From contig BQKZ01000259.1 in the NCBI GenBank assembly GCA_036244855.1, forward strand, positions 31,500 through 95,499: DNA of 64,000 nt. The letters run 5' to 3'. The notes beneath the pieces were generated by a model. It did not search any database and was not told the origin of the DNA. It saw only the letters and a list, made by a program, of their open reading frames with translations. Shown piece by piece: positions 49,743 through 60,241 of this stretch. Source of the DNA: Temnopleurus reevesii. Lineage: Eukaryota > Echinodermata > Echinoidea > Temnopleuroida > Temnopleuridae. Within the stretch, counting starts at the first letter, position 1, and every line of letters starts with the position of its first letter. Both the position numbers and the translations under genes were made by a program.

Positions 49743-50102
49743 CCTAAAGGGAATGATTCAAATGGGTTTGCAAGTGACCTCCATGGGAGTATGTGTAACA
49801 TACATCAATTCTATTCTCGTATGTGTATAGAACAGGGGTAAAAAGAGTAAAAACATTTAAAAATATCAGGGAAATACTTTTTTTAGACTCCGTATCAGAA
49901 ATGTAGATGCATACATTCCATGGAAAACAGTTATTGCTTTTATTTTGCTCTCTAATTGGGCGAATAAATGAATGGCATAAGTGTGCATTTACATCAACAT
50001 TGATTATCACAAATGCCTTTAATACATCTTGAGTAAATTCTAGATAGAATAACAGATTGTCAATATTACAGGAATAAGTTTAGCCCATACTTAATATTGA
50101 TA

Positions 50103-50283
50103 TACAATCAAACCTCATTATAACAAGGTCCTTGGGACCAGAGAACTTATCTCTTTATATATTGACACCTTGTTATGTCAAGGCCAAAATACAATACAAT
50201 ACAAAGAGATGGGACCAGGAAAACTCCCTTGTTATAACAAGATCTTGTTATGTCAGTGCTCTTTATAACGAGTTTGGACTGTA
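50103..50283. mobile_element. Pogo-like TIR element
   Basis: Left TACAATCAAACCTCATTATA and right TTTATAACGAGTTTGGACTGTA are imperfect inverted complements bounded by TA. An inner CCTTGTTATGTCA/CTTGTTATAACAAG palindromic segment is also present. The end resembles the TACAGTCAAACCTG elements at 14675 and 14941 over its first dozen bases but the interior differs. About 181 bp and non-coding. Confidence 0.8.
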
Positions 50284-50924
50284 CCTTTGTTTTTTTTTTA
50301 TAAATACATTTAAAGATGTTTTGAGAATCTTGTTTTTGTCTTCATCCATTCCACCTCGCTGGAAGGCTACTAGAAGCAGGTGTGCTTGTTTGATTTACGT
50401 TGAGAAAGGTATGACCCTGCGGTGGTCAAACGTGTGGATGATATGTGCGAGATAAAAATTGAACTTGATACTTGTTATGGCATTTATCTGATTTACGGGA
50501 TGTCCTTTATATGCCATCAGTAGCCTTCTCTTTTCTACCAGTCTACCAAAAAGAATAGAAAAATTGTTACAAATCTAATTTACTTTCAATTTTCCCCTTC
50601 TTTCTCATGGCTTGACTTTTTCTTTTTTCTGTTGACATGTATCTATTATTTCAATATTCGATACACTATCTAATACAATACTGAAGACGGTAAGGTACCA
50701 TTAGGCAACTTCCTCATCGCATGGATAATTCTTTTTGAGAAGTACATGTATCTATTATTTCAATATACTGAAAATGGTTAGGTACCATTTTCGAGTCCCT
50801 CCCCCCTCCCGCTCCCAATCAATCACCTTTGGGTTTTTTTTTCAATAATGTATTGTTATATTTTTACTGTATACTGACCTTCTCAATATCTACTGCTGGT
50901 AAGTATGTTTAGTATATACCAATA

Positions 50925-51005
50925 AATGTATACATAAATAAACAAATGAATTAATAAATAGATAAATATATAATTAACAAATAAATGAATAAATACATAA
51001 ATAGT
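50925..51005. repeat. AAAT-type microsatellite
   Basis: Imperfect (AAATA/AAATG/AAACA)n run, e.g. AAATAAACAAATGAATTAAT. Confidence 0.85.
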
Positions 51006-51654
51006 ATAATATCATCCTAAAAATTGATTTGACTATCCTTCTCACAAAATAGTATACTCCCTTCCAACCTTGGTATCTATTTTATGCCTCTCGCATCATT
51101 TCTGAATATTTCATGCATTAGCTCGCAATACTATGCATCATTTCAAATCAAAACTTTCTGGGATATTCTAAACTCAATCATCATATTCATCGCTTCTTTC
51201 TCAATGAAAAGACGGTTACTATCATTTGGGCGAGATACATTCTTAGTCCCAATTCAAAACTGGAGCTATGATTAACTGACCGCAATTAAAGCCAAAAGTT
51301 AATAGTTTGAATTACCTGGGCAGACTGTTGGGAATGAGGTTATATTGGCATCCTACTGATACACTTCCCAAGATAACACTTGATGTCATACCCAATCTAG
51401 ACTCGTGAAATTTTAAAATATGCAAGGAATTTTCCATCTTTTTTTTTATTTCCACAGAATATATATTTTTTTCCATAACAAGAACAAGTAGAAAGAAACA
51501 TACTTGTGGATCCATGAGGTTTAGAATGTTAGAGTCTTTAGAAATGTTAAAACATTTTATCTTTGCAATGGTTTTGATATTTTGGGGAAGTATTTTAGTG
51601 AATCCAAATTTTTTTCACTGAGAAGTAAATAAAGGTATGGGTTTTTTAGTTTGA

Positions 51655-51694
51655 AATGTTGATCGTATTATAATAATGTTGATCGTATTATAAT
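51655..51694 (+). repeat. Perfect 20-bp tandem duplication
   Basis: AATGTTGATCGTATTATAAT occurs twice in direct succession. Confidence 0.95.
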
Positions 51695-53599
51695 ATAAAA
51701 AGGGCTATCAAACAGTAAAACCAAAATGAAACTTCTGCAAAGTGCAGAAGAACATAAACTGCTTGTCCATATCACGCAGTCACGTATTGGCATTGGAGAC
51801 CCAAACATTCACATAGATTTTTTTTATTTTTTAAATTATGAATAGCAACTTTGCCTGCCTAGAATTAAAACAAATTTCTGGCAAATACTGATTTCTTTCT
51901 TTGTTTCATGATAGCAAATCACAGAAAAACAACTTATTCTGAGGGAGCTACTTTGGACAATGGTATTTTGAAAGGGGAAATTGAGACATTTTTCTTGTCA
52001 GATCAGTGAATGAAAGTGATCCTTGGTAAAGATGTGATGTCATTCCATGTCAATGGCTAGAGCATTGTCAAGTTTCCTCTTGTGTCATCACACTTCTAAT
52101 GTTACCACAGCAACATTTATAAAACTATTGGGCTCGAATTACATTTTAAATGTTCTATACTGTTTTGGAGATATGATAATGTTGTTGAAAAGTTTCCTGC
52201 GAGCAACATTTAGAGAGACATATTGATTACTTTCATTTCTTCAAAAGAAATTTTTTAGGAATAAAACTTGTCCTAAATATTCTTTAGGAGACAGTTTGTT
52301 AGCATGCACATACTAAGGGTTTAACCATTATTGTTTTGGGTGACCTCTCAACAACCCTTACCAAGCAAAAATGTAGGTCTTTAGGAAATTTCTTAACTTT
52401 GAACACTAGAAAACAAGAGCCAAACCTCTGACTTAGAATACCTGACCGCAAAAATTGCTATAAGTATTTCAAACTTTTGACCAGATAAGATGCCAGACAT
52501 CAAACCTTCATCTGAAATAGGTGACAAAATTAAGGAGCTAATTATATCCAAAATTTTGACCAGATAAAATGCCAGACATGGTACTCGAGATATTCATAAA
52601 GGTCATCCCATTGAGGATTCAAAAGATGTTGATCTATTGTCAGACAAGCGCCCATCTCAGGGATTAAAGTATCTTCTTGGTTGACACTTAAGTATCATCC
52701 TCTGTGAGGAATCTAATCTCAGATGAGTGATGTTTTCATGGAGAGCTACATATCTCGCCTATTAGTTGATGAAAGAAGGGTGTTCTTCAATATAATTATA
52801 GGTGCTATTTTTCTGCAGTCAAATTGTATCTGTCAGTCATATTCACAGTCTTACTATTTTGTATTACACCCAATCTGTGTGTGCCTGTAGATATGGTTCA
52901 GATATGCAATTCAACAATTCTTGAAATGCTTTGATATGCTCTTTTGTACCTAGATTTTTACCATGGTAGTTGTTTCCTTGCTTGACCATGTTATTATTAT
53001 GCTTGTTGTGAAAGTCAAAATCCATGTTTCTGAATATGAAATTATAAAAAAATAATTAATAACCCAGCAAAATGTGTTACTGTAACTTTTTATTTCAAAA
53101 TTGATTTTTGAAATGTAATAAAACCTACAATTGCAAAACATTGCCTCCTTAAAAAACACCCCTATATCCTAAGCATTAGTCCCAAATTTCTTTAGCCTCT
53201 CTTTTCTCTTGTTTTTCTTCTTTCCTTTTCATAATCAAGACTAAGGTCAAGTGTGAACATAAGTAATTCCTATATGATTTGTTATACCATTGATGTAATG
53301 AAGAGATGCTTTGAGACATCTGTGTCAGGCATCACAGTAACATCTAATCCTTGAGGATAGCCTTCTTTATGGAAACCAATCTTCCTTCTCACCATGCAGA
53401 CCTAAGATTGAAAAAAGAAACTTCTTATTAAAACTATCTCAGAACAGGTGATGAAAGCTAGACTGGGTTGGAAATATTTGGAGTTTTTTAGATGAAAATA
53501 TTTAGATTTATGATCACTTTCCCCTAAAGACATTAATTGAATTTGTATATTGCGTATTCTGCAATTATTCAGGTGATTGATTTGTTTCCTGAAATGTGG

Positions 53600-54015
53600 A
53601 ATAGTTACGATAATGCTGCCTTTCTGCTTCTCTTGATCATTTTGATTTTCACTCCTTTGTCTCTCCTGTACTTTCTCCTTTTCCAGATTCCTATTTACAC
53701 TGCTCCTCTTCATTTTTCCCTGAGTATTGGGATAATCAATTTGTCTACCCTCTTCATCTTCTTTGTATTCTTTTCAATTCTGCCATTCTCTCATTCCCTG
53801 TTTTTTTTTTCTATTTTGTCTGATTCTTCCTAATTCTCTTTTCAGCAGTTTTCCTTTATTTGTTTTTTCTTCTCTTGAATCTCTCTTTTTCTTTCTCCTG
53901 CACTCCTATTTTTTCTATTTTTGTTCTTCATTTTTCTGTTTTTCTCCATTCTCTCCTATCCTTATGGTTCTGCTTCTTTCCTCTTCATTCTTTTTCCTTT
54001 TTTTTTTTTTTGGGG
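53600..54015. repeat. Polypyrimidine tract ending in T/G homopolymers
   Basis: About 400 bp dominated by C and T on the + strand, ending in a run of T then G (54000-54022). Several overlapping Phe/Ser/Leu-rich frames arise from it and are not genes. Confidence 0.85.
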
Positions 54016-54783
54016 GGGGGGGGCATTGTCACTGTCTCATGACATAAACATTGCCAGTGTTTGGAATATGTTGTTAATGGTAATGCCATCACCAATGCTT
54101 GTCCCAACATCACCATTGTCAGGTTATCATGTTCCTGACACGATGATCCTTGTTGGTGGGACGTTTCATGGCTGATTCGCATTCTGACATGTTCGTGTCT
54201 GTCTTCCAACATAAGTTTGGAAGCCTTAGCTGATGGACAAGTTATTCAATTATCATTGATGGCTCCTTGGAGTTTAAAGGGTGAAGAGAGGAGGAAAGGA
54301 AGATTTATTGAGATACCCTCATCATCTCAATATCACAATGAAAAATGTTGGCAGGAATCCACCCCTAAAATAGTTGCACTTATCAGTAAATGAAGACAGA
54401 TGAAATTAACAAACTGTGCAAATTTGAGCAAAGTTTAATAATTTGTTTAAAGCAAACGATTGAAAAAAACTTTCCTGCAGAAAACAAAAAGAATGAATGA
54501 AAAAGGATACATGGAAAGTTGTCTAACTTCAGACCATGATGTTACAGATTCTGTCAAAGTTTCTAACATTAAAAAGTTGTAACTTTTGAATTATAGGAAA
54601 AATATTAAAAATATAACAGTAATTTTTAATAGAAATGTAAACATATATATTATTTTGAATAACTCTTTTAAAAGTCATTTTCAGATGTTCTTTTCTTTTT
54701 TTTTGGGGGGGGGGAGGGCTTTTTACTCCATATTACAAAATATTTTCTAAAGGCAAAAAAAAGTAAATTGAAAACAACTTCTT

Positions 54784-54840
54784 CAGACCCACCAACAAAA
54801 TTCTGTAATAAAGTTGTTCTTGGGCATCCAAACAATCTTA
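54784..54840. mobile_element. Family B fragment
   Basis: CCACCAACAAAATTC and GGGCATCCAAACAATCTTA recall the right end of the family B element at 13028. One end only. Confidence 0.4.
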
Positions 54841-54841
54841 A

Positions 54842-55438
54842 GGGACTTTAAAGGTAGAAAACTACATTTGCACACATTACAGTTATGCTTACAACTGGTT
54901 GTGTACCTCAGATATGCCAAAATAATAACCTCTATGAAGAATTTTGGTCGAATGTAGTCCAGAATATTTAATTCGAATAAAAATCTATTCTATCATAATT
55001 CATCTTGACACCAACGGTATCGCGATACTCCCAGCATTTTCCGGTACCACACACACAAACAAAACATAAGAGCACATACAGTGCGCACTTCAATACACTG
55101 CCACACCATGTGGAATACGCACAGAGAGAGACGTTTGCGCTATTGGTCAACGTGGGGATAACGGCTGTTTTGAATTTTGAACGTACAGTGAATTAGTTCA
55201 GTGCCCGAGTAGAAGAATTATTATTGGAATAACTATAATGCGCCTATCATGACCATCTTTGTGCTTAATTGATTGGTGATCAGTTCTAACATTTAGTACT
55301 CTTCAACATAACACAACAATCTTGGAAAGTCAAATTTTAGGTGATAAGTTCTAACATTTAGTACTCTTCAACATAACACAACAATCTTGGAAAGTCAAAT
55401 TATAGGCTGCAAAAGAAGTATTCTACCTTTAAAGGGCC
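54842..55438. mobile_element. TIR element, family D, copy 2
   Basis: Left GGGACTTTAAAGGTAGAAAA and right ATTCTACCTTTAAAGGGCC are inverted complements over about 20 bp. Internal GCTATTGGTCAACG, TTGATTGGTGAT, ACATAACACAACAATCTTGGAA landmarks match the copy at 25998. About 600 bp, carrying a 65-bp internal tandem duplication. Confidence 0.75.
55275..55405 (+). repeat. 65-bp tandem duplication inside a TIR element
   Basis: Units 55275-55339 and 55340-55405 differ at only a few positions (GGTGATCAGTTC against GGTGATAAGTTC, ...TTTTAGG against ...TATAGG). Confidence 0.92.
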
Positions 55439-56116
55439 AAAAGTTCAATTTCATGTGATGCTTTAGCGGCTACTACATAACACCTGTACATTGTCAACCT
55501 GCTATCAACAAACACTGTTCTTATTTTCTAAAAAGTGCAAGCAAACCAGTTCGGATAAACTATATAACTTGATTTGACTGTCTAATAGAATTATGCTACT
55601 CACACCCGACATCAATGTTCGCTCTGTCAGGACACCCAGAATTGCCAATTTGCTACATGAATTTCATTCACATTCAGACAACATAAACACTAGCCTGATA
55701 CTTTGGCTCATGGGTTTTAGTATATTTTTCTCATCATGGGGCATGTGCTTTTCTCAAATCCTTTTCTTGTATGGGCCATTGAGAGTGACGGGTCATGTTA
55801 CTTTGGATTTTAATGAAAATTGTCAACCATGTAGGTCCCTATTGTACGTATTTGGAGAAATGCTATGAAGAAATGTTCATTTTCTTTGTAAAAACTATCT
55901 AATCCTAGACCAAATAAAAGTTCACTTCAGGAGATTTTTATATTTCCCAGTTATAATGTTAAAATTAAGTTGACGCCCTTTGAAGTTTACCAAGCCACTG
56001 TACCTATTAGGTAAAAAGTTATTCATCAAAATATGAACAGTTGCAGTAATTCACTGCATGGTAACAGGATGAGAAACGGGAGGGGTTGAACAGGAACATT
56101 TGGCAGCTCCTGTTTG

Positions 56117-56378
56117 AATAATAATAATATAATAATATATGCAATTTATATAGCGCACGTATCCACTCTGCTGAGTGATAAAGGCGCTTTACATTATTAT
56201 TACCCTGGCTTTTGCCCGGCAGCCATCCACGGCGCACTTGGCATTTCAAGGAATGAATATTCCTGCCAGGTACCCATTCACCTCACCTGGGTTGAGTGCA
56301 GCACAATGTGGATGAATTTCTTGCTGAAGGAAATTGACGCCATGGGTAGGATTTGAACCTACGACCCTCTAGTTGAAN
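56117..56378 (-). mobile_element. tRNA-derived SINE cut at an N
   Basis: The best-preserved body of the family: tail AATAATAATATAATAATATATG, then GCAATTTATATAGCGCACGT, CACTCTGCTGAGTGATAAAGG, ACCTGGGTTGAGTGCAGCAC and GGATTTGAACCTACGACCC. The sequence stops at CTAGTTGAAN, so the A-box half of the tRNA head is missing. A C-rich sequence follows the N. Confidence 0.9.
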
Positions 56379-57982
56379 CCCCCCTTCTGTAATGTGGATA
56401 TTTACTTCCTTGTCAGACCTCCCCCATTTCCATGCCCTAAGTTTGCATAGCCCTAGGGTACAATCTTAATCTCCATTTCCAATGTCTTTGTCTACTCATT
56501 GGTATATTATAGGGCAAGGTAAGGAAACCTCCCATAATATTACCAAACAGCTGACATCAAGACACCAAGACTAGCCTCGCTGGGATGTCCAGATGGAATT
56601 GTACTATATCATCATAGTGACTAGTCTTTGTATTTCAACTTTCTTATCTTGTAGCAAGCCATTGTGCTTTGAAATAAAATAGGGGCTACTACATGATACA
56701 ACACTTCAGAAGAGTTTTACCTTATGTAAACTTCGATATATTTGCTCTTAAATTGCTGTATAAGATGATATTTCCACTTGGATTATATAAATTTGCTAAA
56801 GTTAGAATGCCCATAGACTTGTGTAAGATAATCTTTCAAAACATTAAAATAACAACTCACCAATGTGTGGAAAGGTCTGAAATCTACTAAGATTTATGTA
56901 CGCAAAAATATTGGCTCTTACATTATTTGTTTATAAATTATTGCTATTGTATTTCAAACTTCTCACATTCTGTTGTATATACTAGGATAGAGATATAAGT
57001 TTTCAATTGAAAACAAATAGAAAATGATATCATTCATGAACAAAAAATGTTGCATTTCATTCAAAGAGAGAGAGAAAAATCTTTTCTTAAAAAAAGTGCC
57101 AAGGAAATTGACCATTATGATTCTTTGGAACAGGAATGATGGCAAAATGAGAGATAAAGAAATACCAAAATACATTATCAAACCTTACGCAATACTCCAA
57201 AACGAGAAATGTTTATGTTGTAAAACTGTAAGAAAAAAATAGCTTAGTCACATTGATATCGAAACTAGTATAAAATAAATAGAAAAAAAGAAAGCAACAA
57301 GAAAAAAAGCAAATAAACCTTTTTTGTTTCAAAGAAATCAATGAAATTCCATGATACCACGATGAAAAACAGCAAGGAACCGAATCTGGAAGTGTTATCT
57401 TGTGATGAGTAGGTCTTAATAGTCTGAAAAGTGAGACTATTCAAATTCCTATCTGGCCAAAGCACCTGTCACTCTGGCTATGCAATTGACTACCAGTGGA
57501 ATGTGGCAGACCAGTGAACACAAAGCCAACTTCCAGCCAATCAAAAGTGATTGAAAGTCTCAATAGGATGTGAAAGAGTATCCTCTAGTCTAGTCATGCA
57601 GACCCTGTAATTGAATGTTGTTGTGTTGCCACTTTTATACCAGCTGAAATGTTTATGTAATTTTGCGATGTTTCTTACTTTATTATTTTATATACTCATC
57701 TATGTTTAACCTATAAAAATCATTGAAAGTGCTCTTAATTATTGAATCAGTTTTGGAACAGAAGTCATGAAAGTTTCTCAATATTTTTAGAAGGGATAAT
57801 GGATATTTCATGAAAAAATGAGTTATGACAGATATGACACCCTTGGGTAAACAAGCCTTACTGACTGTATGATAAGTGGCCAATAAATGTCATTGCAATC
57901 TGCTTTTAGAGAAATTATGCTGCAATTGTAATGTGGAAATGTACATTTACGGATGAATATTTGCATTTGAGATCAAAAACTT

Positions 57983-58109
57983 CAATAATAATGATAATAG
58001 ATGCAATTTATATAGCGCATGTATCCACTCTGCAGAGTGATCAAGGCACTTTGCATTATTATTGCCCTAGCTTTAGCCTGGCGTACACCAGCGTGCTAGG
58101 CATTTAAAC
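57983..58109 (-). mobile_element. SINE 3' half
   Basis: AATAATAATGATAATAGATGCAATTTATATAGCGC, then CACTCTGCAGAGTGATCAAGG and TTATTATTGCCCTAGCTTTAG. It ends near GCTAGGCATTTAAACT, before the region that carries the head in other copies. Confidence 0.85.
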
Positions 58110-58578
58110 TAACAAAGAAAAAAAGTTCATAAAAATTACAAATTTTTATAGTACAAAAATCTTTTCATTGACAGAGTTATCTTGATTAGATGTTTAACCC
58201 TTACAATGCTGACAGCAAATGAGGTCAGCTTTTCACCTCTGGGATACAGAATTTTATTTCATATTTTCAAGACCAAAAATTTACATTATCAGAACAAGAG
58301 AAAAATTGACCTTTCATTGACACAGTCAATTGAAATCCATAAAATCACCAAATGAGATTAATTGGCCTTAGAATTAGGGGATGCTTACACTAAATCCCTC
58401 AAACAGCAGCAATGCTGGATCTCATCCAAGGATTTCACCCAAAGAGTTAAAGATACATCAAGTACAACATAGGTGTGGTGTTACGTGAGCTGTGAACACA
58501 TGATACTGACATAAAGATTCTATAGAAATATATTGAATTTTTCTGATTCTTTTCTGATCAAAGCATACCCAACCCGCA

Positions 58579-59775
58579 ATTGAAATTGAAGTACGTGTGT
58601 GCACGACGAGTCTTATCATTCCATGAAGGATCAGATGTGACATGATAATGTGACAGTTGATGTAAGAAGACTGAGACGGAAGATGATAGGATGGCGAAAC
58701 TTTAAGTTTGAACATAGATCAATGCATTTGAAAACAGAAGCCAAACACAACATCGTAAACAAAATGTACTGTTCATGTTCTAAATAGAGTTATTTGATCA
58801 GTATGTCAAATCATGAATGATGGAGTGAAATTCAAGTATGCAGGTTTTGAGGGAGTCTGATATGAGATGTGAAATTGCAATATCACAGTGGCTACAATAT
58901 TAGAAGACTGACAGTGTATTTAAGTGCTATGGAAATTAGAGGAGAGTAGTATATACACACAAAAAACAGGAACTCACATCTTTGAGTAATGTGACACTAT
59001 AATGACACACAGTTGAGTATTTTCATTGATATACTCACCGGTGTGTCATTATAGTGTCACTTTTTGCGACTTTACTCAGATCCATGAGTTCTAATTTTGT
59101 GTGTGTAGCTTTACCATTAAAAAAATATGTTAACAGTACAAGACATTTTTTTTGGTAGCATAGCGTTTGTCAAATGGTGGAAGATTGCAGTGAAATTCAA
59201 GTACGTGGGTGCACAATGAGTCTTTAATATTCCATGAAGGATCAGATTTGACATGCATGATAATGTGACAGTTGATGTAAGAAGGTTGAGATGGGGTAGG
59301 AGGAAATGGGAATTTCAAGTATGAACATGGATCCATATGTTTGAAAACAGTAACTAAAGAGGATACTTTGACAAAGTATACTCTTCATGTTCTAAATGTT
59401 TGATCAATATGTCAAATTATGAATGATGGAGTGAAATTGAAGTATTTCTTGTGGGAGTATGAGTCTTATCATTCAATGAAAGATGAGAGTTGGCATGACA
59501 ACATGACAGTTCATGTAAGAAGACTGAGATGATAGCGTAGGATGGCGAAAATTTGAAGTTTAAGTTTGAACATGATTCAATGCATTTGAAAACGGTACTA
59601 GCTGAAGAGGATATGCTGACAAAAGTATAATGTTCTTGTTCTAAATAGAGTTATTTGATCAATTCGTCAAATTGCAAATAATGGAGTGAAATTGTAGCAT
59701 GACTTGTGCAAGTATAATGAGTCTTCTCATTCCATGAAAAATGAGAGTTGAAAAGACAACATGAGAGTTACTGAA
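58579..59775 (+). repeat. Tandem array, ~245-bp unit
   Basis: Units start at GTGAAATT(C/G)AAGTA-like sequence near 58581, 58826 (diverged), 59191, 59432 and 59685 (partial), giving 241-254 bp periods where adjacent. Shared landmarks are CATTCCATGAAGGATCAGAT, GACAGTTGATGTAAGAAG, TTTGAAAACAG and GTTCATGTTCTAAATAGAG. A foldback element sits between the second and third units. Confidence 0.85.
58954..59107. mobile_element. Foldback element within the tandem array
   Basis: Left arm TACACACAAAA...GGAACTCA...GTGACACTATAATGACACAC and right arm GTGTGTCATTATAGTGTCAC...TGAGTTC...TTTTGTGTGTGTA pair over nearly their entire length. The GTGACACTATAATGACAC arm is exact. About 154 bp. Confidence 0.9.
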
Positions 59776-60108
59776 TAAGTTTTGGCTTACCAACATTTGC
59801 TGTAGAATTGAAATGTGGTTCGTAATGAGCAAACCAACAACCACAATCAGGGGTTTCAGTCTATAGGCTTTTTTGTAAACCAAATGGTTGTTTTTAATGT
59901 CGACTTTATGAAACTATTCTCTATTATCCATGGCATAGAAATGGACAAGGAATATTTTGTTATCTAACTTTCTTGTATAACCTATGCTATTCAAGAGCTA
60001 ACTGTATATATTCAGTAACCTGTTAAATAATTCAATCCAATTCAATATAAATGGAGCATTCTGCACTATATTTTATTCTGTTTTCTTCCATTTTACCTAA
60101 TTTTGCAG

Positions 60109-60241
60109 CTCCTAACACAAGGAAAGAACCATGGAATTGAATATTCTTACTACGTTCCAAACGGAATCGGCCCAGACCAGCCTGATTCCTACTCCTGGAC
60201 GTACACACCATACACAAACTGCTCAAGGGAATGCGGAGGTG
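60109..60241 (+). CDS. PAPLN: Papilin-like exon f: spacer end and start of TSP1
   Basis: Acceptor ctaattttgcag, donor GTAAGT at 60242. 44 codons from phase 0, then one base. It encodes LLTQGKNHGIEYSYYVPN, the closing spacer strand, then a short acidic linker and YSWTYTPYTNCSRECGG, the start of a TSP1 repeat. Only one Trp is present in the usual W..W position, and the residue before the second Cys is Glu, so the O-fucosylation consensus CX2-3(S/T)C is not met. NCS is a possible N-glycosylation site. Confidence 0.92.

Larger units (their letters stand above)
48358..60108 (+). other. Intron of ~11.8 kb between exons e and f
   Basis: GT at 48358 and AG at 60107-60108. The protein continues ...LFLV-LLTQGKN.... 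Contents listed separately: TIR elements at 48824, 50103, 54842 and 58954, SINEs at 56117 and 57983, a gap, short tandem duplications, a polypyrimidine tract and a 245-bp tandem array. No coding sequence seen otherwise. Confidence 0.85.

Noticed and set aside
49304..49841. 165- and 176-codon reading frames
   Set aside because: Mostly N from an assembly gap.
53537..54175. Several Phe/Ser-rich reading frames resembling membrane segments
   Set aside because: The hydrophobicity comes from a polypyrimidine tract; frames overlap one another and none has support.
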